Shown piece after piece: positions 27,145 through 36,647 of a DNA stretch of 64,000 nucleotides. Positions within the stretch are counted from its first letter, which is position 1, and the number at the start of each line of letters is the position of its first letter. The notes beneath the pieces were generated by a model. It was not told the origin of the DNA and searched no databases. It was given only the letters and a program-made list of their open reading frames with translations. The translations under genes were made by a program, and so were the position numbers. Source of the DNA: Clostridiales bacterium (GTDB taxonomy: Bacteria > Bacillota > Clostridia > Saccharofermentanales > Saccharofermentanaceae); assembly GCA_017940895.1 (NCBI GenBank), contig JAGAXM010000015.1, forward strand, positions 29,381-93,380, given 5' to 3'.

Positions 27145-28535
27145 TACGGAAGCACGCTCAACGGATCTACTCTGTTGCCGTTGATCCTGACTTCGAAGTG
27201 GAGGTGCGAACCTGTCGATCCGCCTGTAGAACCTACTGTACCTACGGCTTCTCCCGCAGATACGCTCTGACCGTTGCTTACATATACGCTCGTGCAGTGA
27301 GCATAAAGTGTCGATACGCCGTTGCCGTGATCGATGATGAAGTAGTTGCCGTAACCGGAACCTCCCCAGTTCTGACCGGGAACGGGCGTCTCAACATAGA
27401 TGACCGTACCTGATGCCGCAGCCATGATCGTATCTCCGAATCCCGCACCGATATCGATACCGGAGTGGAATCTTGTATTGCCGTAAATAGGATGTGTCCT
27501 GTATCCGAAGTAGGACGTTATCGTATGACACCATGTAGGCCACTGCAGTGATACACCGCTTGTATTTGCCGTGGGTACGGGTGTCGGAGTTGCAGCCTCC
27601 GCAGGAGCTGTTGTCTCCGTCGGTGCGGAAGGATCTGTCGAACTCGTCTCGGATGTCTGTGATGTTGCCGTAGTCGTTGTGGTAGTGGAAGTTGCCGCTG
27701 CGACCTCGGCATCATACTGAGCCTGCAAAGAAGCGATCTGCGAATCGAGTGATGCGGCAAGTGCTTCGAGCGAATTCTCCTGAGCTGTCCATGAATCGAG
27801 CTCACAGGAAATATCCTCGAGAGCTGCCGTAGTCTCACCGATACGGGCCTCGAGCTCATCGAGCTGAGCCTGCTTCTCGTCTGCTATAGCCTGCATCTCG
27901 TCTGCCTGCTGCAGTGCAAGCTCACGCTGCATCTCTGCATTCTGCAAAGCGATCTCCATCTGATCGACAGCCTGTGCATCGGCATCGGATATAAGCGCGA
28001 TGATCTCCATATTGGTAAAGAATCCCGCAAGGCTGTCGGACTCGAGAAGAACTTCGAGCGTGGACTTGTTCTGGTATTCGAACATAACGGAGAGTCTTTC
28101 CTGGAACATCTCCTCGGTAGCCGCAAGATTATCCTGAGCCTGAATATACTGATCAAGAGCCTCTGTCTTGGCAATAAGTGCCGCCGCGAGCTGAGCCGCG
28201 ATGACTTCGTACTGAGCCATCTGCTCCTCGGAAAGCTGATTAAGCTCGGCAAGCTCACCGCTTAAAGCATTACGCTGACCTGCAAGAGACGATACCATGT
28301 TGGCAGCCGCCTGTGCATTCGCGGCAGCCTGGTCTCTCTCGTTTCTTCGCGCCTCGAGTTCGTCCGCCGTATCGAAAAGGAACATCTCCGATCGCATGAA
28401 CACATCATTCGATGCGCTTACGCATACGGGCTTACTTAAGAACAGCGTGGTAAAACTTGCCGCTCCCATAAAGACAAGCATGAGAAGCGTTGCCGTAATC
28501 TTCTTAATATGTCTTTCAATAAATAATCTGATCAT
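27144..28535 (-). CDS. M23 peptidoglycan hydrolase with coiled-coil domain (PcsB/EnvC-like)
   Basis: 463 residues. Signal peptide or anchor at the N-terminus (ITATLLMLVFMGAASFTTLFL), then a long Ala/Glu/Gln-rich coiled coil (about residues 50-270), a Thr/Ser/Pro linker (about 280-325) and a C-terminal lysostaphin-type peptidase domain with HSGIDIG and SHLHFEV metal-binding motifs. The coiled coil is the part that FtsX binds and releases in PcsB and EnvC/CwlO systems. Its start overlaps ftsX by 4 bp, which strongly supports control of this hydrolase by FtsEX at division or elongation sites. It is exported. Confidence 0.92.
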   Translation of the reverse strand: MIRLFIERHIKKITATLLMLVFMGAASFTTLFLSKPVCVSASNDVFMRSEMFLFDTADELEARRNERDQAAANAQAAANMVSSLAGQRNALSGELAELNQLSEEQMAQYEVIAAQLAAALIAKTEALDQYIQAQDNLAATEEMFQERLSVMFEYQNKSTLEVLLESDSLAGFFTNMEIIALISDADAQAVDQMEIALQNAEMQRELALQQADEMQAIADEKQAQLDELEARIGETTAALEDISCELDSWTAQENSLEALAASLDSQIASLQAQYDAEVAAATSTTTTTTATSQTSETSSTDPSAPTETTAPAEAATPTPVPTANTSGVSLQWPTWCHTITSYFGYRTHPIYGNTRFHSGIDIGAGFGDTIMAAASGTVIYVETPVPGQNWGGSGYGNYFIIDHGNGVSTLYAHCTSVYVSNGQSVSAGEAVGTVGSTGGSTGSHLHFEVRINGNRVDPLSVLP

Positions 28536-29428
28536 ACCTTAATATACTTCCTGACAGAGATTCCGCTTCCGATGCCTCCGATAAGGATACCCGTGATCAA
28601 AGTAAGACCCAATACCCACCAGATCACTGCCCTCGCCGGAAGAATAGCATAAAAGCTCGTCGGATCGATGTTCGCCATTATCTTCGTATAGACCGCTTTA
28701 TACATTATGATCGTAACCGCCCATGCACATACCGCACTGATAAGGCCTATGATCGCACCTTCAATGATGTAAGGCATTCTTATGTATGCATTTGTCGCAC
28801 CGACGAACTTCATGATCTCGATCTCATTCGCTCTTGAATAAACGGAGATCCTTACCATCGTCGATATGATGAACAGCGCGATGACAAACAGCAGCACTGA
28901 TGCTGCGGCAGTTCCGATATTTACATATCTTCCCGCACGCGTAAGCACATCCATAACGCGGCTCTCGCGGGAAACCTTCGATACGCCCGGCAAAGTCTCG
29001 AGTCTTGATACGACTTCGTCACCGAGTGAAGGATCGGAGATCCTTACGGAGAATGTATAAGGAAGATACATATTGTAATCGAACTCATCGAGGATAGACT
29101 GGCTGTCTCCGAGATTGGTCTTGAAGTTATAGTAGTTCTCTTCGGGACTTCTTCTTACGACCTCGATGATACGTGTGTCCTCGTGGATAAGCATCTCCGT
29201 CTGTGCAAGTTCCTCGTCAGACACCTGAAGCTTCATATAAACTTCGATCGGCGGCTGCTGTCCGAGCTTCCTCATGATCGCTCTGGCATTAGCGGAGAAC
29301 ACGAAGAACAGACTTAATATCATAAGCATGAGAAGGATAGTCGTAATGGATGCCACGGTAACGAACGGGTGACGCTTGATACCCGACAGACCTTCTCTGA
29401 CTGAATTGAAAAAAGCTTTTATGATCAT
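28532..29428 (-). CDS. ftsX: Cell division ABC transporter permease FtsX
   Basis: 298 residues. Four membrane helices: one near residues 22-45 and three in the C-terminal half, with a large extracellular loop (about 50-165) that engages the hydrolase. C-terminal NEIEIMKFVGATNAYIRMPY is the conserved cytosolic coupling motif. It overlaps ftsE and the M23 gene by 4 bp each, indicating tightly coupled translation of the complex. Confidence 0.95.
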   Translation of the reverse strand: MIIKAFFNSVREGLSGIKRHPFVTVASITTILLMLMILSLFFVFSANARAIMRKLGQQPPIEVYMKLQVSDEELAQTEMLIHEDTRIIEVVRRSPEENYYNFKTNLGDSQSILDEFDYNMYLPYTFSVRISDPSLGDEVVSRLETLPGVSKVSRESRVMDVLTRAGRYVNIGTAAASVLLFVIALFIISTMVRISVYSRANEIEIMKFVGATNAYIRMPYIIEGAIIGLISAVCAWAVTIIMYKAVYTKIMANIDPTSFYAILPARAVIWWVLGLTLITGILIGGIGSGISVRKYIKV

Positions 29429-30708
29429 TCGTCGTCCTCCTGGATATCAAGATCTATATCATCCAAGCGGACTTCTTCAAGCCAGCTGTCGTCATCTTCC
29501 TTCTCGGGTTCGGATACGGGAGTCTCCTCGGGATCGGGTTCGACAGATGTCTCGCTGATCTCGGGCTCATCAGGCTCGAAAGGAATCTCCTCCACGGGGA
29601 TCTCATCAAGAGAATCCGCCTTGAAGGGCAGCCCTGCATCCTCCTTGGGCAGCATATACTCGGGAGACTGCTCCACAGTCTGGATCACTTCCTCTTCATC
29701 GGCCCCTGCAGGCTCTTCCTGCACCGCGGTTTTCTCAACGGGGATCTCCTCGGGGATAACCTCTTCTTCGTTCTCGACGGGAAGTGCACTGACATCCGTG
29801 ATCACATCACCGAAAGCGACTTCTTCGTCATCATAACTGTCCTCATCTCCGAAAGCCGCAGGCGCAACAGGCGCAGGCATAACAGATGCAGGTACGGCAG
29901 GAACCACAGGTGTAACAGCTGCGGCAGGAGTATCACCGAAGTAGAAGTCTCCGATCGGGGGCTTCTCTTTAATTGCCGGAAGAGGAGCAGGAGAAAGTGA
30001 TGCTTCATTGATCTTCTGATTGGAATAAACGCTGTCTTCCTTGTCTCTTACTACTATGCCGTCTTCGATCTCGATTACTCTCTTCTTCATCCTGTCGACC
30101 ATGTTGGCATCGTGAGTACATACGATGACTGTCGTTCCGGATCTGTTGATATCAAGAAGAAGACCCATTATATTCTCGGATGTCTCTGGGTCAAGGTTAC
30201 CCGTCGGCTCATCGGCGATAAGGATCTTGGGGTTATTGAGCATAGCACGCGCGATCGCGACTCTCTGACACTCACCGCCCGAAAGCTGCTGCGGATATGC
30301 ATCCGCCTTATCCTTAAGTCCTACGATATTAAGAACCAATTGTACTTTCTGATGAAGACTCTTTCTGGACAGACCGATGATCTCTCCTGCAAATGAGATG
30401 TTCTCGGCGACCGTCTTGGTCTCTATAAGTCTGAAGTCCTGGAAGACCATTCCGATCTGTCTTCTTAAGACGGGGACTAATGCTCTCGGCATTCCCGAGA
30501 TCGGGAACCCGTCGACGGTGATCGTACCTTCGTTCGGTCTCTCCTCGCAGTTCATGCACTTGAGAAGAGTTGACTTACCCGAACCGCTCTTACCAATTAC
30601 AAATACAAATTCTCCGTCATCTATAAGAAACGATACTCCTCTCAATGCCTCTTTGGCATTTGCTCCGGAGTTCTTGTATGTCTTCTTAACGTTCTGAAAT
30701 TTTATCAT
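29425..30708 (-). CDS. ftsE: Cell division ATPase FtsE with a ~200-residue acidic C-terminal extension
   Basis: 427 residues, nearly double the usual 225-230. Residues 1 to about 220 are a complete FtsE: Walker A GKSGSGKST, Q-loop MVFQDFRLI, signature LSGGECQRVAIARA, Walker B ILIADEPTGNLD and H-loop CTHD. The remainder is a low-complexity Pro/Ala/Val then Glu/Asp/Pro-rich tail with few hydrophobic residues, ending in a WLEEVRLDDIDLDI patch that looks like a short linear motif. The frame is continuous and overlaps both neighbours by 4 bp, so the tail is real coding sequence. FtsE powers FtsX to activate the M23 hydrolase. Confidence 0.95.
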   Translation of the reverse strand: MIKFQNVKKTYKNSGANAKEALRGVSFLIDDGEFVFVIGKSGSGKSTLLKCMNCEERPNEGTITVDGFPISGMPRALVPVLRRQIGMVFQDFRLIETKTVAENISFAGEIIGLSRKSLHQKVQLVLNIVGLKDKADAYPQQLSGGECQRVAIARAMLNNPKILIADEPTGNLDPETSENIMGLLLDINRSGTTVIVCTHDANMVDRMKKRVIEIEDGIVVRDKEDSVYSNQKINEASLSPAPLPAIKEKPPIGDFYFGDTPAAAVTPVVPAVPASVMPAPVAPAAFGDEDSYDDEEVAFGDVITDVSALPVENEEEVIPEEIPVEKTAVQEEPAGADEEEVIQTVEQSPEYMLPKEDAGLPFKADSLDEIPVEEIPFEPDEPEISETSVEPDPEETPVSEPEKEDDDSWLEEVRLDDIDLDIQEDDE

Positions 30709-31808
30709 CTGATCATGTTGTCCTTGCTCGTCTCAAGGTATTCCAGATATGTCCTTACCATGGAAGCTATCTTGAAGAGCACCGCATCATCGAACGATCT
30801 CAGATCAAGTCCGGTATTCTTCTTAACCTTGTCGAGTCTGTATACCAATGTATTTCTGTGAACGAAGAGCTCACGTGAAGTCTCACTTCCGTTCAGATTA
30901 TTCTCGAAGAAGCAGTCGATCGTAGCAAGAGTATCCTCATCGAGGGATCTGTATGCCTCATTCGGGAATACTTCTTCTATAAACATACGGCACAGCGTCG
31001 AAGGAAGCTGATAGATAAGTCTTCCGATACCGAGCTGATTGTACTTCGAGATATAGCAGTTCTTCTCAAAGATCTTTCCTACGCGCAGCGCAAGCATGGA
31101 ATCCCTGTAGCTCTTCGCGATCTGCTGGAAAAGAGGAACAAACGAACCAACACCGATGTAAGCCGTGATGCCCTCGTTATTAAGGCTGTCGAGTATAGCC
31201 TGGCTTGTCTCATCAACAAAAGCGTTCTTGTCTGCATCTTCATTAAGATCAGCTACATTAAGAACGATGATCGATGTGGACTCATCCATGGCAAGCACGG
31301 TGGAATTGGAGTTCTCTCCGTAGATGCTCTGAAGAATATCAAGAGTATTGGCACCATCCTCTTCACTCGTCCTGACGACGATAACGAGTCTGGGTTCATT
31401 GCAGTTGATCTTGAAGTCACGCGCCTTGATCGGAATCTCACCCGCGAGCTCATTCTCGAGAAGCACGCTCTTTATGAAAAGCTCCTTCTCGGCATCCGTT
31501 CCGTGCTCTTTGACTACTGTCTTGATCCATTCGCCGAGAAGCGACAGATTAACTCTGGTGTTCGCATCGTTACCGTCGAGATAAGCAATGTAACGAACCT
31601 GGTCATTAAGGATAATCTTCATGTAAGACTTATCTGAAGTAGACGAGAACTGATCTTCTGAAAGCATTACGGCCCTGGAAGCAGAATCCTGCTGGCCTTC
31701 CATGTCGGGATTGGTCGAAGCGATGATGACACCGCTGGTATCCATAACTCCCGCTTCTGTCTTAAGTATCGATGCCGCCTGCTTTATACACTTTTTGATC
31801 TCTTCCAT
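30705..31808 (-). CDS. PucR/CdaR-type transcriptional regulator
   Basis: About 367 residues from the ATG at 31808 (MEEIKKCIKQAA), which has an AAGGAG site; the frame extends upstream through the promoter. An N-terminal GAF/sugar-diacid-recognition-like region (AGVMDTSGVIIASTNPD), a central GGDEF-like region, and a C-terminal PucR helix-turn-helix (SETSRELFVHRNTLVYRLDKV) are recognisable. This family usually senses small metabolites, though the ligand here is unknown. It overlaps ftsE by 4 bp, so it is the first gene of the ftsEX operon and may regulate it. The link to cell division is inferred from position. Confidence 0.85.
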   Translation of the reverse strand: MEEIKKCIKQAASILKTEAGVMDTSGVIIASTNPDMEGQQDSASRAVMLSEDQFSSTSDKSYMKIILNDQVRYIAYLDGNDANTRVNLSLLGEWIKTVVKEHGTDAEKELFIKSVLLENELAGEIPIKARDFKINCNEPRLVIVVRTSEEDGANTLDILQSIYGENSNSTVLAMDESTSIIVLNVADLNEDADKNAFVDETSQAILDSLNNEGITAYIGVGSFVPLFQQIAKSYRDSMLALRVGKIFEKNCYISKYNQLGIGRLIYQLPSTLCRMFIEEVFPNEAYRSLDEDTLATIDCFFENNLNGSETSRELFVHRNTLVYRLDKVKKNTGLDLRSFDDAVLFKIASMVRTYLEYLETSKDNMIR

Positions 31809-31849
31809 AATGACTCCTTTTTGGATCGTGGGCACATTTATACTCATAA

Positions 31850-31878
31850 ATAGTAACCTTTTAGCGCCTTTTAAACAA
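31850..31878 (-). promoter_or_regulatory. Promoter of the regulator-ftsEX operon
   Basis: Minus strand TTGTTT (31873-31878), 17-bp spacer, TACTAT (31850-31855), about 40 bases before the regulator start codon and just after the msmK-type gene's terminator. Confidence 0.6.
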
Positions 31879-31923
31879 GTCGTAAGGAAAGGTTGACATC
31901 TAATCGAAAAGAAGCAAATGAAA

Positions 31924-31952
31924 AGAGCCGGCAAGTAAACTTGTCCGGCTCT
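31924..31952 (-). terminator. Terminator of the MsmK-type ATPase gene
   Basis: Minus strand AGAGCCGGACAAG pairs with CTTGCCGGCTCT (one bulge) with a short loop, followed by TTTTCATTTG, 24 bp after the stop. Confidence 0.85.
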
Positions 31953-31975
31953 CTACAACTCTGGAGAGTAAATTA

Positions 31976-33091
31976 TCAGGAAATGATGCTCTGCTCTGTA
32001 TCCTTGTCGAACAGGTGGATACGGTTAGTATCGATAGCGAGGTCAACGACCTGACCAACTGTAGACTGGGATGTTGTAGGGTCAACTCTACATGTGAGAG
32101 GGAGAGCTCCGTTAACTGTAACGTAGAGGTATGTCTCGGCACCGAGCATCTCAACGACGTCAACGTCAGCTGCGAATGCTGTCTCAGGGTGCTCTGTAAC
32201 GTATGTAGCTTCATCTGTGATAGCCTCAGGACGTACACCGAAGATAACTTCCTGACCATCGCGCTCCATAACTTCCTCAACAGCATAACGATCGGGAAGC
32301 TTAACTGTAACGTTCTCGAATGTTACGTATACATCAGAACCGTCAACGTTGATTGTAGCGTTGATGAAGTTCATAGGAGGCATTCCGATAAATCCTGCAA
32401 CGAATGTGTTGATCGGGTTATCGTAGAGCTCCGTAGGAGAGTCAACCTGCTGGATGAAACCGTCCTTCATAACGACGATTCTGGTACCCATGGTCATAGC
32501 CTCTGTCTGATCGTGTGTAACGTATACGAATGTTGTCTTAAGTCTGTGGTGGAGCTTTGTGATCTCAACACGCATCTGAACACGGAGCTTAGCGTCGAGG
32601 TTGGAGAGAGGCTCGTCCATGAGGAAGACCTTAGGATCACGAACGATAGCACGTCCGAGAGCAACTCTCTGTCTCTGTCCACCGGAGAGAGCCTTAGGCT
32701 TTCTCTCGAGGAGGTGCTCGATCTCGAGGATCTTAGCTGCCTCTGTTACACGGCGGTTGATCTCATCCTTAGGCATCTTCTTGAGCTTAAGGGAGAATGC
32801 CATGTTGTCACGTACTGTCATGTGAGGATAGAGAGCGTAGTTCTGGAAAACCATCGCGATATCTCTGTCCTTAGGAAGAACGTCGTTGATAAGACGGTCT
32901 TCAATGTAGATCTCACCCTCTGAAATATCTTCGAGACCTGCGAGCATACGAAGTGTTGTTGACTTACCGCAACCAGAAGGACCAACGAGGATAACGAACT
33001 CCTTATCAGCTACTTCAAGGTTGAAATCGGAAACAGCTACGACGCCGCCGTCATACTTCTTGTAAACATGCTGGAAAGATAAACTTGCCAT
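31976..33091 (-). CDS. Sugar ABC transporter ATP-binding protein (MsmK/UgpC/MalK type)
   Basis: 371 residues from the ATG at 33091 ([16 protein letters not shown]). Nucleotide-binding domain (1-240) with [41 protein letters not shown], then a C-terminal TOBE/regulatory domain. No permease or binding-protein gene is adjacent and the gene has its own terminator, which matches the shared ATPases (MsmK, MsmX) that energise several carbohydrate importers encoded elsewhere. High expression is suggested by its regular codon use and isolated transcription unit. Confidence 0.93.
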   Translation of the reverse strand: MASLSFQHVYKKYDGGVVAVSDFNLEVADKEFVILVGPSGCGKSTTLRMLAGLEDISEGEIYIEDRLINDVLPKDRDIAMVFQNYALYPHMTVRDNMAFSLKLKKMPKDEINRRVTEAAKILEIEHLLERKPKALSGGQRQRVALGRAIVRDPKVFLMDEPLSNLDAKLRVQMRVEITKLHHRLKTTFVYVTHDQTEAMTMGTRIVVMKDGFIQQVDSPTELYDNPINTFVAGFIGMPPMNFINATINVDGSDVYVTFENVTVKLPDRYAVEEVMERDGQEVIFGVRPEAITDEATYVTEHPETAFAADVDVVEMLGAETYLYVTVNGALPLTCRVDPTTSQSTVGQVVDLAIDTNRIHLFDKDTEQSIIS

Positions 33092-33280
33092 AATTTCAAT
33101 AACCTCCAAAACGCCTTGCGGCTTATATGCGATTATAATAGCAAAGCGGTTTTACCTGTTCTATATGACACAGTTACCAAAAAAAACAGCACTGATTTGG
33201 CATTAATTCAATTGAAGAGCCCTTGTTTTGGGCTTATTGCACATCAAGAAACTATTACGTTTGTGCATGTATTACAAGCA
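33092..33280. promoter_or_regulatory. Divergent intergenic region with a -10 box for the MsmK-type gene
   Basis: Non-coding, AT-rich. A perfect TATAAT lies on the minus strand at 33132-33137, about 40 bases upstream of the ATPase start, but no good -35 is present at 17 bp. The rest of the stretch shows no gene or repeat; the arg promoter begins at its right end. Confidence 0.5.
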
Positions 33281-33309
33281 TTGACAAATGAATATTTATA
33301 CATTAAACT
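33281..33309 (+). promoter_or_regulatory. Promoter of the arg operon with overlapping ArgR-like box
   Basis: TTGACA (33281-33286), 17-bp spacer, TAAACT (33304-33309) on the plus strand. Within the spacer, 33289-33302 reads TGAATATTTATACA, close to the ArgR half-palindrome consensus TGAATWWWWATTCA. A repressor bound there would block polymerase. A further AT-rich inverted repeat (GTTATT/AATAAC, 33361-33378) lies in the leader. Confidence 0.65.
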
Positions 33310-33393
33310 GCATAATACTTCGCGTAGACGGAGCGCACAAAGCGGTATATTATTCTCAATGTTATTAATATAAATAACGGAGTTTATGTATAA

Positions 33394-34470
33394 ATGAATA
33401 AGATCAAAGTCAGTATAGTCGGAAGCACAGGTTATGTAGGAGCAGAACTCGTACACGGATTCACGGGACACCCGCAGGTTGAGTTCAAGTATTTAACTTC
33501 AGAGACATTTAAGGGAAAGAAGTTCTCTGATATCTATCCCGTATTCAGGGGAGTATGCGATGAGACTTTGGTAAGCACCGAAGAAGTATCATATGAGACC
33601 ATCGGCAAGGAGAGCGATCTTGTCATCACGGCTCTCCCCCACGGTGTATCTTCCAAGGTAGTCCCCCAGCTTATCGAAGCAGGCTGCAGAGTCATCGATC
33701 ACAGCGGAGACTTCCGATATAAAGATATCAATACTTATGAGAAATCATATAAGCTCGATCATCCCCATCCGGAACTCCTTGAGACTGCGGTCTACGGACT
33801 CCCCGAGCTTTACAGGGAAAAGATCAAAGATGCGAAGCTGGTAGCCAACCCCGGCTGTTACCCCACATGCTCCATTCTCGCACTCACGCCTTTCCTTAAG
33901 GCAGGACTCATCGAGAAGACAGGCATCATCATCGATGCTACATCCGGAGTAACCGGCGCGGGACGTAAGGAGAAGCTCGAGTACTCTTTCTGTGAACTCG
34001 ATGAGAGCTTCAAGCCTTACGGAGTAACAGGTCACAGACACAGCACTGAGATCAACGAGCAGCTCTCGTTCATGTCGGGCGACAGTACGGGCAAGGAAGT
34101 CAATGCAGCCTTTACACCACACCTCGCTCCTTTCAAAAGAGGAATGCTCGCTAGCATCTACTGCAGACCGTCTTCCCTTTTCGGGCAGGTCAGCACGGAC
34201 AGCGTAAGAGAAGTACTCGAGAAGCATTACGAGTCGGAGAAGTTCGTAAGAGTATTGTCCAAGGGTGTTATGCCAGACGTCAAGAACGTTAACGGCAGCA
34301 ACTACATCGACATCACGGGCGTATACGACGAAGATACCGGATTCATCAAGCTTTTCTCCGCGCAGGACAACCTCGGCAAGGGCGCTGCGCTTCAGGCAAT
34401 ACAGGCATTTAATGTTATGTTCGGTCTCCCGGAAGATACGGGTCTCGGAACACTTACAAGAGGAGTTTAA
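33394..34470 (+). CDS. argC: N-acetyl-gamma-glutamyl-phosphate reductase
   Basis: 358 residues. Reduces N-acetylglutamyl phosphate to the semialdehyde with NADPH, step 3 of arginine synthesis. N-terminal NADP site [15 protein letters not shown] and catalytic Cys in [11 protein letters not shown] are clear; [10 protein letters not shown] and [13 protein letters not shown] complete the family pattern. The start has a GGAG at rather long spacing, and a three-codon ATG-TGA minigene upstream ends on the argC ATG, which might couple initiation. First gene of the only plus-strand block in the window. Confidence 0.95.
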   Translation: MNKIKVSIVGSTGYVGAELVHGFTGHPQVEFKYLTSETFKGKKFSDIYPVFRGVCDETLVSTEEVSYETIGKESDLVITALPHGVSSKVVPQLIEAGCRVIDHSGDFRYKDINTYEKSYKLDHPHPELLETAVYGLPELYREKIKDAKLVANPGCYPTCSILALTPFLKAGLIEKTGIIIDATSGVTGAGRKEKLEYSFCELDESFKPYGVTGHRHSTEINEQLSFMSGDSTGKEVNAAFTPHLAPFKRGMLASIYCRPSSLFGQVSTDSVREVLEKHYESEKFVRVLSKGVMPDVKNVNGSNYIDITGVYDEDTGFIKLFSAQDNLGKGAALQAIQAFNVMFGLPEDTGLGTLTRGV

Positions 34471-34471
34471 T

Positions 34472-35404
34472 ATGGCAGGTCAGAAAGAAATGCCCGTAGT
34501 ATCGGGCGAGATGCAGGAAAAGATCGACAAGGCGACGATCCTCATTGAGGCTCTCCCTTACATAAGGAAGCTCAGGGGCCAGACCATCGTCATCAAGTAC
34601 GGCGGCAACGCCATGGTCAACGAAGAGCTCAAGCAGTCCGTAATGGATGACATTACCCTGCTTAAGTACATCGGCATCAATCCTATTCTGGTTCACGGCG
34701 GCGGACCCGACATCAACAATATGTTGAAGGAAGTAAACGTCGAGTCTCATTTCGTAAACGGCTTGAGATACACGGACGAGAAGACAATGGGTATTGCCCA
34801 GATGGTTCTTATAGGCAAGACCAACAAGGAGATCGTATCCGCACTGAATCTCAAGGGGGCTAAGGCAGTAGGTATCTGCGGTATCGACGGCAATCTTATC
34901 GAAGCCGAGAAATTGACAAAGGATTCTGAAGGCAACGACCTCGATGTAGGTTACGTCGGCAAGATCACCAAGATCAACACTCATGTTCTCGAGATGCTCG
35001 CGAACGACGAATATATCCCCGTCATCGCTCCTATCGGAGTGGGCAAAGACGGTCAGAGCTACAACATCAATGCCGACACTGTCGCAGCCGAAGTCGCTGT
35101 CGCTCTTAAGGCGAGCAAGCTCATCACTCTTACCGATGTAAGAGGCGTTCTCAAGGATAACGAGGACGGCACCAAGTCATTGATCGGCCAGCTCGATATC
35201 CCCTCCATCCAGGAGTGCAAGAGAGACGGCATCATCACAGGCGGCATGATCCCCAAGGTCGAAGGGTGTCTTGACACCGTTATCAGAGGAGTCCGAAGAG
35301 CGCACATCATCGACGGTCGTATACCTCACAGCATCATCCTCGAGATGTTCACCAAGAAGGGTATCGGCACAATGATCGTTAAGGACAAAAACGAGATCAA
35401 GTAA
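34472..35404 (+). CDS. argB: Acetylglutamate kinase
   Basis: 310 residues from the ATG at 34472 ([12 protein letters not shown]) with an AGGAG site inside the argC end; a longer frame overlapping argC is not used. Phosphorylates N-acetylglutamate. [23 protein letters not shown], and [10 protein letters not shown] motifs are present. The roughly 40-residue N-terminal helix before the kinase core is the feature associated with arginine-inhibited, hexameric enzymes, so feedback control by arginine is likely. Confidence 0.95.
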   Translation: MAGQKEMPVVSGEMQEKIDKATILIEALPYIRKLRGQTIVIKYGGNAMVNEELKQSVMDDITLLKYIGINPILVHGGGPDINNMLKEVNVESHFVNGLRYTDEKTMGIAQMVLIGKTNKEIVSALNLKGAKAVGICGIDGNLIEAEKLTKDSEGNDLDVGYVGKITKINTHVLEMLANDEYIPVIAPIGVGKDGQSYNINADTVAAEVAVALKASKLITLTDVRGVLKDNEDGTKSLIGQLDIPSIQECKRDGIITGGMIPKVEGCLDTVIRGVRRAHIIDGRIPHSIILEMFTKKGIGTMIVKDKNEIK

Positions 35405-35416
35405 GGAGCAATCATC

Positions 35417-36646
35417 ATGGGAATAGAAAATGACCTCGAGCTTACAAAGCTCTATGAATCAAAATACTGTCTTAACGTCTTCGGACCCGCACCCATTGCT
35501 TTTACCAAGGGCAAGGGCGTATGGCTCTGGGATACCGAAGGCAGAAAGTATATGGACATGATCGGCGGCATTGCCGTTAACTCACTCGGTCACAACAACA
35601 AAGCTCTGACCAAGGCTATAAACGATCAGGCAAGTAAAGTTATCCACTGCTGCAATTACTACATGATCCCCCAGAGGGCAGAGCTCGCATTCAAGCTTTG
35701 CCAGCACAGCTTTGCAGACAAGGTATTCTTCTGCAACTCCGGTGCGGAAGCAAACGAAGCTGCCATCAAGATCGCAAGGGGCTACTTCTACTACAAGGGT
35801 CAGCCCGAGAAGAACGAGATCATCACAGCCAACATGAGCTTCCACGGAAGGACCATGGCTACGATCGCGGCTACAGGGCAGGAGAAGTTCAGAACCCCTT
35901 TCGCACCTAATGTACCCGGCTTTAAGTATGTGGATTACAATGACTTCCCTGCACTGGAGGCTCTCGTTGACGACAAAACATGCGCAGTTATGCTCGAGCT
36001 GGTACAGGGCGAAAGCGGCGTGCACCCTGCGGACATCACATACATTAAGCAGGTTAAGAAGCTGTGCGTAGAGCGCGGCATTCTCCTCATCGTCGATGAG
36101 GTACAGACAGGTGTCGGAAGGACAGGAAGACTGTTCTGCTACGAGAACTACGATATCGTTCCCGACATCATGACTCTTGCCAAGGGTCTTGCAGGCGGCG
36201 TTCCGATCGGAGCCATGCTTTGCACCGATGAAGTTGCAACGGGAATGAGGCCCGGCGACCACGGTTCGACATTCGGCGGCAATCCCCTCGCTTGCGCTGC
36301 AGGAAACGTTGTTATCGACCAGCTCACATCTCCCGACAGCGGACTTCTCGCGAACGTCAATTCCGTAAGCGGATTCTTATTCGATAAACTTAACGACCTT
36401 AAGTCAAAGTCTGATAAGATAGTTGATGTCAGGGGCAAAGGACTTCTCATCGGAATCGAGTTTGATGATTCCATTCAGGCATCGGGCATGAAGACACGCC
36501 TTATGCAGGAAGGATTCCTCGTAAGTGCCATCGGATCATCTACGATCAGGATCGCACCTCCGCTTATCATCACACAGCGTGAGGCAGCGATGTTCGTGAC
36601 GGCACTTGCCAAGATACTCAAGGGAAGCAGGAAGAAAGGAATTTGA
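35417..36646 (+). CDS. argD: Acetylornithine aminotransferase
   Basis: 409 residues. PLP enzyme converting N-acetylglutamate semialdehyde to N-acetylornithine. NSGAEANEAAIKIAR, FHGRTMATIAATG, LIVDEVQTGVGRTG and the PLP-lysine segment TLAKGLAGGVPIGAM are visible. It follows argB after 12 bp with an AAGGAG site. Confidence 0.94.
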   Translation: MGIENDLELTKLYESKYCLNVFGPAPIAFTKGKGVWLWDTEGRKYMDMIGGIAVNSLGHNNKALTKAINDQASKVIHCCNYYMIPQRAELAFKLCQHSFADKVFFCNSGAEANEAAIKIARGYFYYKGQPEKNEIITANMSFHGRTMATIAATGQEKFRTPFAPNVPGFKYVDYNDFPALEALVDDKTCAVMLELVQGESGVHPADITYIKQVKKLCVERGILLIVDEVQTGVGRTGRLFCYENYDIVPDIMTLAKGLAGGVPIGAMLCTDEVATGMRPGDHGSTFGGNPLACAAGNVVIDQLTSPDSGLLANVNSVSGFLFDKLNDLKSKSDKIVDVRGKGLLIGIEFDDSIQASGMKTRLMQEGFLVSAIGSSTIRIAPPLIITQREAAMFVTALAKILKGSRKKGI

Positions 36647-36647
36647 C

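Noticed and set aside
32015..32923. Plus-strand open frame of about 302 codons opposite the MsmK-type ATPase
   Set aside because: Antisense shadow of a conserved ATPase; Cys/Asn-rich product, no start signal.
33205..33400. Small plus/minus frames in the arg-msmK intergenic region as genes
   Set aside because: AT-rich, no ribosome sites, and they overlap the arg promoter.
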